This document shows, piece by piece, positions 38,561 through 49,561 of a stretch of DNA of 64,000 nucleotides. Each line of letters opens with the position of its first letter. Position 1 is the stretch's first letter. The position numbers and the translations under genes are program-made. The notes beneath the pieces were generated by a model. It was not told the origin of the DNA, did not search any database, and worked only from the letters and a program-made list of their open reading frames with translations. This stretch comes from Avena insularis (lineage: Eukaryota; Streptophyta; Magnoliopsida; Poales; Poaceae), in assembly GCA_023614405.1 (NCBI GenBank), contig CM042694.1:355464010-355528009 (forward strand). Direction: 5' to 3'.

Positions 38561-38805
38561 ATGCACTAGAGCACTGTCGTAGCATGAGATGTATCATCTC
38601 ATTGTATCGTAGCTTGCAGAATGGTTCTTCAAACCATCTGTTTTCCCTTTTATTGATGTGTGTGTTGTATCGTGTGCTTGTTTGCATGAATGAAAAAGCA
38701 GTTAGTTGAGAAACCTGAGTCTAACTCAAAGTTTTAGCTTTGAAAACCTCAAAACCATGAACCTTAGAATTTCCCTCTTACCCCTATATCTATCTAAATC
38801 TCCAG

Positions 38806-39846
38806 ATGCCTCGTGGAAACCAAGGAGGAAGCAGCTCGTCGCAGGACCCAATGCTGTAGATCTTGCAAAATCTCATAGCGGATCGTGAAGCAAGCGGTAC
38901 GAACGTCAAGCCAACTTAGCAACATCGCAGCAGATCGCCCAGATGGCTCTCAACAACCAAGGGCATGGAAATCAGGATCTCCAAGGATCCAAACTCAAAA
39001 CCTTTCAGAACACAAATCCCCCAATCTTCAACCAATCTGAGAACCCACTAGATGCTGATGACTGGTTGCAGACCATAGAAAACAACTTAGAGGTTGCGGG
39101 AGTGGATGCAAATGAGAAAGTTTTATTCGCCACCCACTATCTGGCAGGAGATGCAAGAGCTTGGTGGAATAGCATCCGCACTATGAACCAAGGTCAAGTG
39201 ATGACCTGGGAAGCATTCAAGGTCAAGTTCAGCCGCACTCCACGCGTCGCAAGGTCTTGTCAACAGGATGAGAGATGAATTCGAGTTGAAGCAAGGAAGA
39301 ATGACGGTGGTAGAGTACCGTGACAAATTCACATCCTTGCCGATATGCACCGATGAGATCAACACGGAGGCCAAGAAGAAGGAGAGATTCTTGAACGGAC
39401 CGCATGATGAGATGCGATCGTCTCGTCAACATCCGCTTCGATGATCTCAAGAGCTAGTCGACTCGCCATTCAGATGGAAGGAAGATTAACCGCAAACGAC
39501 AACCGTAAAGCGTCAGATGATGCAACAAATGGATCCAAATCACCGTAAGTACCGCCCCAAACCTTCACCAGATATGCACCAAGGAACAACCGACCCTCAT
39601 TCTCGCCCAAGCTACCCCAACCGTAGAAGGAGGCAATGTGAAGTCCGGAGGAAACAATCACAACTCCGTAATGCCAATCATTTCAACCGCACCTCCCAAG
39701 AGCAACAACAACAAAGAACACCTAGAATCGGCAGCAATGCTATACGGTTGCAGCCAAAGACAAGTCCCAGATCACTGTTTCGAGTGTGGACTGAAGGTCA
39801 CTACTCAATGAGTGTCCCAAGAAGGCCGCCAATGCCAATGTGAATG
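38806..39846 (+). pseudogene. gag: Element C gag, domain 1 (broken)
   Basis: Starts MPRGNQGGS like the domain 2 copy, but codon CAG there is TAG here at about 38848-38850. The capsid core is readable at 38943-39278, with NPLDADDWLQTIENNLEVAG and DARAWWNSIRTMNQ, typical of chromovirus Retrotrans_gag. After that, indels shift the frame repeatedly. The zinc-knuckle region near 39778-39820 has lost bases relative to domain 2, so its Cys spacing is not intact. Right edge approximate. Confidence 0.75.
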
Positions 39847-39884
39847 CCGCAGCCAAAGCAGCTGTCGTGTTCAGCTAGGAAGGA

Positions 39885-42800
39885 GGTTTGCCCAGTGGAA
39901 CCCGCACAACCGAACGGTCGCCTCTTCCACATGAACGCAGAAGCCCAAGAAGCGCCGATGTAGTGGGTATGTTTTCATCAACTCAGTTTTAGCAAGAGTA
40001 TTGTTTGATTCGAGCATCGCATTCATTTGTCACCAAGAATTTGTATGCACTAGTAAGATTCGCCAACCAACTTGAAGCATGTCATGATAGTTCAAATCTG
40101 GCTCAACTACCAAAGCTAGAAAAATTTGCAAAGCTGTACCTATCGTAATACATGGGATAGATTTTTATGCCAACCTAATTGTACTTGGAACCAAAGGATT
40201 GGAAGTAGTACTAGGCATGGACCGGATGTCAAGGCATCAAGGACCGATAGACTGTGCTAAGAAAGCCATCACCATGACCAGAGTTCGAGTAACGAGAACA
40301 TATCTCTGAAACCTTGCCCCGTCAATTCAAGTGCAACAAGAGTGTAGCCCTGCCTACCATTGACCAAGTCAAAGTAGTCTGTGAATACCCCGACGTATTC
40401 CCAAATGAATTGCCAGGTATGCCCCGGATAGGGATATTGAGTTCATTATCGAACTAATCCCCGGAACCGGACCTATAGCCCAGAGACCTATACCATGAAC
40501 CCCTCAGAGTTAGTGGAACTGAAGAAGCAGTTGGATGCCATGTTAGCAACAGGCTTGATTCAGCCAAGCGCATCGCCTTGGAGATCACCAGTGTTATTCG
40601 TCGACAAGAAAGATGGAGGCAACCGTCTGTGCACAGATTACCGAAAATTGAATGATGTCACCATCAAGAACAAGTACCCCTTGCCAAAGATAGAGGATCT
40701 ATTTGATCAGATCGAGCTCGTGTATTCTCAAAGATTGATCTTAGGACTGGTTATCACCAACTTAAGATTCGGCAACGGATATTCAAGACCGCCTTTACTA
40801 CTCGCTATGGTTTATACGAGTATACGGTTATGTCTTTTGGATTAACCAATGCCCCTGCTTATTTCATGAATCTCATGAATAAGATCTTTATGAATTTCCT
40901 AGATAAGTTTGTAGTTGTGTTTATCGACGACATCCTTATCTACTCCAAGTCGGAAGAAGAGCATGAGCAACATCTGAGAATCATCTTAGGAACCCTGAGA
41001 GAGCATCAGTTATATGCCAAGTTCAGCAAGTGTGAGTTTTGGCTGAAAGAAGTAGGATTCCTAGGTCATGTTGTGTCTGGAGGAGTCTCATGATCCCAAG
41101 AAGATCAAAGATGTCGAAGAATGGGAAGCCCCAACCAATCAAACCAAGTTCGTTTCATTTCTCGGATTAGCGGATATTACCGCAAATTCAGAAGGATTCT
41201 CGAGCATAGCCGACCAATGACCCAATTGTTGAAGAAGGACAAGAAGTTTGAATGGACGGACAAGTGTGAAGCCGTTTCGAGTCTGAAGAAGAGATTGATA
41301 TCAGCCCCAATTTTGATCATGCCGTACATCAAGAAGCCGTTTGATGTATTGTGATGCATCAAAGATTGGCCTAGGATGTGTATTGATGCAAGAAGGCAAA
41401 GTCATCGCAGTATCTGTCGCGACAATCAAGCAAAGATGAGCGTAACTATCCGACCCATGATCTTGAGCTAGCAGCCGTGGTTCTGGCGTTGAAGACATGG
41501 CGTCACTATTTGATGGGTAATCGCTATGAGATTTACTCAGATCATAAAAGCTTGAAGTATATCTTCACCCAGAAGGAGCTAAATATGAGGCAAAGAAGAT
41601 GGATAGAGTTAATCAAGGATTATGACCTTGACATTCACTATCACCCCGGCAAAGCCAATGTGGTAGCGGATGCTCTTAGCAGATTGCCGTGTAGGCTTAA
41701 CACCATGATCAAAGAGAAGCAACCAAGTTTGTATGAGGAGCTGGAGCAGTTCAGGACTGAAGTAGTTAGCAAAGGATTCCTAGCTAGCATTGAACTTCAA
41801 CCCACTTTGTTTAGCCAGATCAAGGAAGCCCAGAAGGGAAATGAGAGTATCAACAGGATCAAATGTCGTATTGGTATAGGCAAAGTATTCACCGAAGACA
41901 AAGAAGGAGTACTGTGGTACAAAGGACGTATCTGTTCCAATGATTCGATCAAAGAAGTTATCATGAAGGAAGCTCATGATACCCTTTATTCTATCCACCC
42001 CGGAGGAACAAAGATGTATCAAGATTTGAAGGAGCAATTTTGGTGGCACAAGATGAAGCGAGAGATCGGAAGCTACATCGCCAAGTGTGACATTTGTCAA
42101 AGAGTCAAAGCAGAGCATTAGAGACCTGCAGGATTGTTGCAACCATTGCAGATTCCGGAATGGAAATGGGATTCCGTCGGGATAGATTTATCACAAGTTT
42201 ACCTACTTCTAGTAGGGGAAATGACTCAATCTGGGTCATAGTTGATAGACTATCTAAGGTAGCCCACTTCATACCTGTCAAGACAACCTACCAAAGTGCA
42301 AAACTAGCAGAGCTGTACATTGCTAGAATTGTTAGTCTGCATGGAACCCCCAAGACCATTGTATCAGATCGAGGAACCCAGTTTACTTCAAGATTTTGGC
42401 AGAAAGTCCAGGAAGGTTTAGGAACCAAGTTAAATTTCAGTACCGCCTATCACCCGCAAACAGATGGACAGACTGAGAGAGTCAACCAGATCCTTGAGGA
42501 TATGCTTAGAGCCTGTGTGTTGGAATACAGATCAAAATGGGAAGACTGCTACCATTCGTAGAGTTCTCATATAACAACAGTTATCAGGCTAGTTTGCAGA
42601 TGGCACCATTTGAATTCCTATACGAAAGAAAATGTCGTACCCCCTTAAATTGGTCGCAAGTAGGAGAGAGTCAAATCTTTGGACCCGACATTCTCCGAGA
42701 AGCCGAAGAGAAAGTTCACAAAGTCCGTGAGCACCTCAAGACCGCCCAATCCAGACAGAAGAGCTATGCTGACAAGAGAAGGAGAGACCTGACTTTCAAT

Positions 42801-43238
42801 GTCGGAGATTTCGTATATCTCAAGGTTTCACCCTTGAAGGGAACTCAACGCTTTAGTCTGAAGGGAAAGTTAGCCCCCAGATATATCGGACCTTTCAACA
42901 TTCTGAACCGTCGAGGAGAAGTATCGTATCAGCTGGAATTGCCTAAAGAGATGTCAGCCATCCACAATGTGTTCCATATCTCGTTACTCCGCAAATGCCT
43001 AGAAGTGCCGGAGAAGACTGAAGTTTTCAAGAACATCGATCACAGAGCTGTGGAAATCAACAACGACCTGACCTATCGGGAAGTGCCCATCCGTATCTTA
43101 GAAGAGGCCTACAGGACCACCAGGACCAGGAGTATCAAGTTTCTCAAGATTCAGTGGAGCAACCATACCGAGGAGGAAGCCACTTGGGAACGCGAAGATT
43201 ACATTAGGACAGAGTTCCCAGATCTTTTTAGTTCCTAG
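39885..43238 (+). pseudogene. pol: Element C pol, domain 1 (broken)
   Basis: Order protease-RT-RNase H-integrase-chromodomain, in several frames. Protease: the catalytic DSG of domain 2 is lost because bases are missing near 39999-40010. RT: 40495-41093 in pieces, with [10 protein letters not shown] readable across a frameshift near 40730 and [13 protein letters not shown] near 40915. RNase H: 41477-41700 with [11 protein letters not shown] and NVVADALSR. Integrase: zinc domain with CDIC near 42090, a TAG at 42119-42121, core with VSDRGTQF and DGQTERVNQ, one frameshift near 42545. Chromodomain: IKFLKIQWSNHTEEEATWER near 43130-43190. The end TAG is at 43236-43238. Confidence 0.85.
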
Positions 43239-43272
43239 TTTTCTTTGTAAATCTCGGGACGAGATTTTGTTT

Positions 43273-43283
43273 AAGGGGGAAGG
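43273..43283 (+). other. Element C polypurine tract, domain 1
   Basis: AAGGGGGAAGG followed by TT and the start of LTR 2. The domain 2 tract at 52949 has one more G. Confidence 0.8.
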
Positions 43284-43285
43284 TT

Positions 43286-46200
43286 TGTAACATCCCAAAA
43301 CATCAATCCAAGTTTATCAAAGATCCAATCATCCAAAAATAGGGTTAACAAAAACTTTTCCATTTTTAAAAGGAAAGCATTCATATTATGTGCATTTAAA
43401 TAGGAGTTGTTTGAATTGCCATGATTAAGTGATCCAATGCTTGTAAAATGTTTCTTAGGTGATTTAAACATCATCTACATCATTCCCAAACTTTTTCTAA
43501 AGAAAATCAAATCAAAAAGATTTAAAATGGAGAAATGGTCATTTTGCCAAAATTAACTCCCATGTCTACTTTGGCTATTCCTAGTACTCAAAAATTAACA
43601 GAAACAATTCTTGATCTTTGCACCCCTTGCTAGTATACATAATGAGGTACCAAGTCCCACCTTGTGATCTTCTAAAAACCTTCTGTAACTATTTTAAATA
43701 ACAGTTCAAAATTGAATCTTTATCATATGGGAAGATCCCACTTTTTCAAAAACCACTCAAACAAGCTCAACTTTCAAAACCCAAGAATCTGCAGACTCAC
43801 CAGCACCAACTTAGCACACCCACCAAAAATCTTTTCAAAATTCAAAACTTGAGTTCTTGCGGCCATTTCATCGAGCAATTGTACACAAATCAAACAAAAA
43901 CCAAACACTATTATGAGCAGTGATTGAAGCCTAACTTGTTCCCTCTCTAGCTCACAACCATCTCAGTAGATCAGCTAGCAAGTTAAACCAAGCACTAGAC
44001 TCACTGTAAGCTGGGCAATGACATCAATGGTGAACAGCCGAAGCTCACCATGCCACCCCAGTGGAGACAGCAAGCTAGGAGGAGATTTAGCCGTGCCAAC
44101 CTTGTCTAGGCGGCAGTCCACCGTCCACCGCCACTCCCTATCCAGCGCCTGAACCTTGCCAAACCCTGGACCACACGCACGGACCGTGCCCAGCCCGCCA
44201 GCAACCATGCCGAGCATGCGCTAGAGTGCCACCCTCGACCGACGCCCACAGACCGCGCCGCCCTCGCCGCTTGCATACATGATCGCCACCGACCTAGGAG
44301 ACCGCCAGACATCCCCGTTCGTCGCCCCATGACGCACAGCCACCACTCGTCGTTGAAGACGCCGCCTCTGCCGCGCAGAGCATCGCGTGTTCCAGACCAA
44401 ACCGCACCGCCCCACGTCTCGCCACCGTGTCGTTGAGCATCGCCAGGGAGCACCTCCGCTTCTCGTCGCCCATGCCGATAGCCGTCTATACCATCGACCA
44501 CGACGAGCTCACCGTGCACCCCGTCGGTCCCCACTCGCCACTATAAATAGAGGCCACCCCCAGCCGATTTGAGCACACCATCTCACTCACCACCTCTCAC
44601 ACTCACTCCCCACCCCGGTAATGCCGAGCACCAGAGCGCCGGAATTGCGATGGCTGCCGCCTCGGAGGAGAAGGGCGCTGATCCAGCCGCCCAGAGAAGT
44701 CGGTACCAGAGGTTCGCCGTCGTCGACTTCGTTGCTCGCCTCGCCGACCTCGCCTGAACCCCGGTGAGCCCCCAACAACCCCATCGGGCCGCGCTTAGGT
44801 TCTCTCGCCGCGTTGCCCAACGTCGACAATGACCTCACCGTTGGATTAGAACCAGATCGCACGACCACTGTTACCATACCGCCGCACTTCGTACATCGAC
44901 GGGTGGGGTCTCGCTAAGTCAGCCATGACGCCGCCAAGGGAGCGCAGGGGCCCATTTCGTTTCAGCGTTGGAAATTCAAATTAGGATTTTTCTTTTAGTT
45001 AGAATATAGTTTCCCTGTGTTTCAAAAATCAATTCTGTCAGTATGACAAATCCAAATTGCATGAAAATAATTTTGTCTGAAAGGTATTGAAATGCTCTAA
45101 CCAAGCCCGTTGGATGTAATTCAATAAGATTTATAGATATCTCCTAATAAAAATGAGAAGATGAAGCTTTTACAACTTGCAACATTTTTATAAAATCAAC
45201 TAAGTCAGCTTTTGAGTTGATTCCAACTCTCAAAAATCACATTTCATCATATCTATCCAAATATGTAATAATATTAAGGTTTACATGCAGTGAATTTGGA
45301 CTAGTACCAAAATAATGCTATATAGGCATTTCTAGTCACTTTAAATCATTAAATAATAAACTTAAACTAAAGTAATATTGATCCAACCTTTAAATCTCAT
45401 TCCCACCTGTGGAATATGTGGTGAGGACATGTGTCCACATGATCTCATATTTTGGTGGTGAATATTAAATTTTAGTTAACATTTCAATGAGTAGAAATTA
45501 CTTTTCTAAAATAAAAAGATTAAAACTATTGAATTAAAACTTGTAATGTTTGTGATGATAATAGATCATCAATTGTGTGCTTTAGAATGCTACTTAGCCT
45601 AGCTAAGTATGGTTTGGTGATTGTACCCCTATGTATTTCTAGATGATAGCACCGACCAAACTCTCGAGGAGGAGGAGTTCTACCAGGAAGAAGAAGAAGA
45701 AGAAGACAACTTCAACCACTGCACCAACCAAGGCAAGCCACTATTAGCAGGGCAAGCTAACCCTTGCAAACTTACCTTAGCAAGCTATGGTTAGCAAGCT
45801 AGCATAAACTAGATGGTTTAGCAAGGATGCCTTAAGCATGCTTTAATCACACCCGTTTTCACTATTAATGCCCCAAGTCTCATGGACAAGTTTTACCCCA
45901 CCTTAGGTTATACAAAGTTCTCTACTTAAAATTGAAGGTAGCATAAAAAGTATAAAACTTGACCTACTTAGAAACCTTTAGATATCATTCTATGGCATGA
46001 GATTGATCCCATCTTTCCACCTTAGTGAACACTCTTAACTTAGTAGTTTAGAGTAGATCCAAAAACTTGAGTCACTTTAGATGGGAATACTTGGTGAAAA
46101 TGAGTTAAGAAAACCTTGGAATGATGAGTCATTCTATTGAGATGTTTTGACATGTGTTACGAAACACAACTGGTTTATGATGTGGAAAATGATAAGGCAT

Positions 46201-47199
46201 GAGCCTTAACCCCTTTTATAAAACTGATGGTTGGATTCGGATGCGATACCATTCCAAATTTTACCGTACAACCACATTACCTGAATTGGGTAAGGCTTAG
46301 CTGGAAATTTATATGCATTAGTATTAGTTCCCTCACGGGAGAGGTTTAAGCTGAGTCTACCTCTTAATGTTGTCCACCTATGTAGTGCCCAAGATGACTG
46401 ATGGTCATGGTTGGGAGGCCATGCTCATAGGAGAGGTGCTTATACTAGGGTGTGTAAAGGGAAGGTTATGTTTGATTATCTGCATACTAAGTATGATGAT
46501 TCGTGGTTATCCACAGCGGATGCATCGAATCTTATGGTGAAAGTGTACCACCTCTGCAGAATGTCAAACTATTGAATAGCCCGTCATCATTATGGACATT
46601 GGAATGGCCATACTGTTTTCGTTGTCAGATGTTTTCCAAATAACTTGAAATGAATGATGATCTTTGACTTGACCACAACAGGGTTGTGTTGATGATAATA
46701 GCTTCCCAACTTAAGTGACTCTGGAATTTTATTTTATCTTTCTCCGCTTCTGAACTTAGCTTAGGCTTCAAACTTAACTTGATAGTTAACTTAGATTCAG
46801 TATTTTAATTTAGGATATTACTACTTGTTAGTAGTAGTTTGTGAGTACTTAAAGAGTACTCATGGCTTTTGTCCCTGGCTATTATCATGGCCAGACTATG
46901 AAGGAGATTATCAGGATGATGGTTAGCAGGACGGCTATGATAACTAGGACTATCTGCCTTCAAGATTGCATTGCTCGTGCCCTCAAGATGGACCCCACTG
47001 CTACGCTATCTTTTATTTCCGCTGCTTGTTGTATTAAGACCTGGATCATGAGATCCATATTTGTGTAAGACCTTATGTATGGTTTGTAATGGATGATGTA
47101 CTATGATATCCAATCCGTTATGTCTCGCAAAAATGGTAATCCTGGGATTGCAAGGTATGGCATAACGGGCACCTGGGATTAAAAATCCGGGTGTTGACA
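43286..47199 (+). repeat. Element C LTR 2, the middle LTR (3914 bp)
   Basis: TGTAACATCC to GTGTTGACA. In its upstream part it shares substitutions with LTR 3 against LTR 1 (CCAATG near 43436, CTCTAGCTC near 43945, GAGCATCG near 44437, CAGCCGATTT near 44562, GTCAGCTTTT near 45206). In its downstream part it shares them with LTR 1 against LTR 3 (ATGTGTCC near 45430, CCTAGCTAAG near 45598, six GAA repeats, GAGTTAAGA near 46105). The switch lies at about 45.21-45.43 kb. It has no target duplication of its own. Confidence 0.93.
44542..44549 (+). promoter_or_regulatory. TATA box of element C LTR 2
   Basis: TATAAATA in the same GC-rich context as in LTR 1. Being internal to the composite, it could in principle start a transcript of domain 2 alone. 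Confidence 0.7.
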
Positions 47200-47202
47200 A
47201 GT

Positions 47203-47215
47203 TGGTATCAGAGCC
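47203..47215 (+). other. Element C primer-binding site, domain 2
   Basis: TGGTATCAGAGCC, the canonical plant initiator tRNA-Met complement, three bases after LTR 2. Confidence 0.9.
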
Positions 47216-47431
47216 ATCCTGACCATAGGAGACCCTAGTTAGAATGGACGTCAAACCCAAAAACTTAGCTTCAAAACCAAAGTGAGTATTTATGAAAAAC
47301 TATCTCCTCCCTTACCTTTGGAATTTTCTTCCTCTCAAAAAAATTCATGTTACTCAAAATTCTTACACTACTACTTAAAATTTTGACACACTTGATCACT
47401 TCACTAACTTCCTCATCCTAAATTCTTGTAG

Positions 47432-48199
47432 ATGGAGACTCAGTTCAGCAAGTTTTACCGCTTGGGAAACGGAGGTCGCTTGATCTTCGAGAGGATCTGG
47501 ATTCACCGCCGCACTTCTGGGACGCCCACATCCGGATTTTCTTGGAGTTCAACTTCCAGGACCCCCAGGAGGAGACCTACAGTGGCTAGTCACCGCAGAC
47601 CTTCGAGGAAGCATCGAGGCACCAACTTCCGGGAGAATTCAGTTCTCTGTGAGAGAGAACAACTGGCTAGATGGATTAGCCAGGGCAATGCATGAAGCTC
47701 TCGCACGTCTATGTGCCCTCAACGTCAACAAGACCCAAGGAACCCGTTTTGCCCACTATGCGAGACGTGACTTCGTGGGAATGACAATGGAGATGCCAGG
47801 TCACCCCGAGTTGAGGCGTCAAGTGGAGAACCTTGACTTCTTGCTTCATGACCGACAAAGCAGAATCGGACAATGCCCGAGAGTTAGCCAACCGTAACTG
47901 TGCCATTGCCGACCGGAAGGTCCAGACTTTCATCGCTTGTCCAAGATCGCCATCTCTTCGCCGCCAAATGCGCCAAGAAGGATCGTACCATCGTCTGTCT
48001 TCGCAAGAAGGTGGCAGACCTCGAGAAGACCGTCAAGGAGCAGGAAGCTCAGCTTGTAGCAAAAGAAGAAGAAGATGAGGGTGAAGACATCCAAGGAGAT
48101 ATGGATTCTTACCTCAGCAACGATGATGACTTTCTGGAGGAGGATGCCGTGGACTTCTACACTGAAGATGAAGACTCCGACTTCATCGACGATGAGTAG
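47432..48199 (+). pseudogene. Element C extra open region before gag, domain 2
   Basis: Starts METQFSKFYRLGNGG at ATG 47432 and ends DSDFIDDE at TAG 48197-48199. The first frame is open to 47695. A second frame (47649-47897) carries NKTQGTRFAHYARRDF and PELRRQVENLDFLLHDRQ. The first frame returns from 47900 with KKVADLEKTVKEQEAQL, a likely coiled coil, then about 50 residues dominated by Asp and Glu. A Lys/Arg/Glu coiled coil followed by an acidic tail suggests a protein-binding role, but no family is recognised. Most gag-pol chromoviruses have no gene here. Two frame changes within one open region suggest small indels in a once continuous frame of about 250 codons. Confidence 0.6.
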
Positions 48200-48447
48200 A
48201 TGCACTAGAGCACTGTCGTAGCATGAGATGTATCATCTCATTGTATCATAGCTTGCAGAATGGTTCTTCAAACCATCTGTTTTCCCTTTTATTGATGTGG
48301 TGTGTGTTGTATCGTGTGCTTGTTTGCATGAATGAAAAAGCAGTTAGTTGAGAAACCTGAGTCTAACTCAAAGTTTTAGCTTTGAAAACCTCAAAACCAT
48401 GAACCTTAGAATTTCCCTCTTACCCCTATATCTATCTAAATCTCCAG

Positions 48448-49561
48448 ATGCCTCGTGGAAACCAAGGAGGAAGCAACTCGTCGCAGGACCCAATGCTGCA
48501 GATCTTGCAAAATCTCATAGCGGATCGTGAAGCAAGCAGGGTCGAACGTCAAGCCAACTTAGCAATACTACAGCAGATCGCCCAGATGGCTCTCAACAAC
48601 CAAGGGCATGGAAATCAGGATCACCAAGGATCCAAACTCAAAAACTTTCAGAACACAAATCCCCCAATCTTCATCAATCTGAGAACCCACTAGATGTCGA
48701 TGACCGTTGCGTACCATAGAAAACAACTTAGAGGTTGCGGGAGTGGATGCAAATGAGAAAGTTCTATTCGCCACCCACTATCTGGCAGGAGATGCAAGAG
48801 CTTGGTGGAATAGCATCCGCACTATGAACCAAGGTCAAGTGATGACCTGGGAAGCATTCAAGGTCAAGTTCAGCCGCACCCACGTGCCGCAAGGTCTTGT
48901 CAATAGGATGAGATGAATTCCGTGAGTTGAAGCAAGGAAGAATGACGGTGGTAGAGTACCGTGACAAATTCCTGTCACTGGCCAGATATGCACCCGATGA
49001 GATCAACACGGAGGCCAAGAAGAAGGAGAGATTCTTGAACGGACTGCATGATGAGATGCGTATCGTCTCGTCAACATCTGCTTCGATGATCTCAAGAGCT
49101 AGTCGACTCGCCATTCGGTTGGAAGGGAAGATTAACCTGCAAATGACAACCGCAAGCGTCAGATGATGCGCAGTCGATCCAACAAATACCGTAAGTACCG
49201 CCGCAACCCTTCACCAGGATATGCACCAAGGAACAACCGACCCTCGAATTCTTGCCCAAGCTACCCCAACCGTAGCGGAGGCAATGTGAAGTCCAGAGGA
49301 AACAATCACAACTCCGGTAATGCCAATCGTTTCAACCGTGCACCTCCCAAGAGCAACAACAACAACAATAGCAACACTGCACCCAGAACTGGCAGCAATG
49401 CTATACCGGTCGCAGCCAAAGACAAGTCCCAGATCACCTGTTTCGAGTGTGGAGTGAAAGGTCACTACTCCAATGAGTGTCCCAAGAAGGCTGCCGCCAA
49501 TGCCAATGTGAATGCCGCAGCTCAGCAGCGTCGTGTTCAGCCAGAAGGAGGTTTGCCCTAG
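48448..49561 (+). pseudogene. gag: Element C gag, domain 2 (frame-broken)
   Basis: Starts MPRGNQGGSNSSQ at ATG 48448, 250 bp after the extra open region. The first frame covers the N-terminal helical region to about 48693. The capsid core continues in other frames at 48707-48916 (VAGVDANEKVLFATHYLAGD, RAWWN) and 48927-49166 (MTVVEYRDKFLSLARYAP, EKK-type basic stretch). A last frame, 49163-49561, holds a basic Asn/Arg-rich spacer and the zinc knuckle CFECGVKGHYSNEC (49439-49480). It ends in a TAG where the pol frame already overlaps. At least three indels separate the frames; the domains are in normal order. Confidence 0.8.

Noticed and set aside
43286..47199. Element C as two independent insertions side by side
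   Set aside because: No target duplication flanks the middle LTR and only three LTRs are present, not four.
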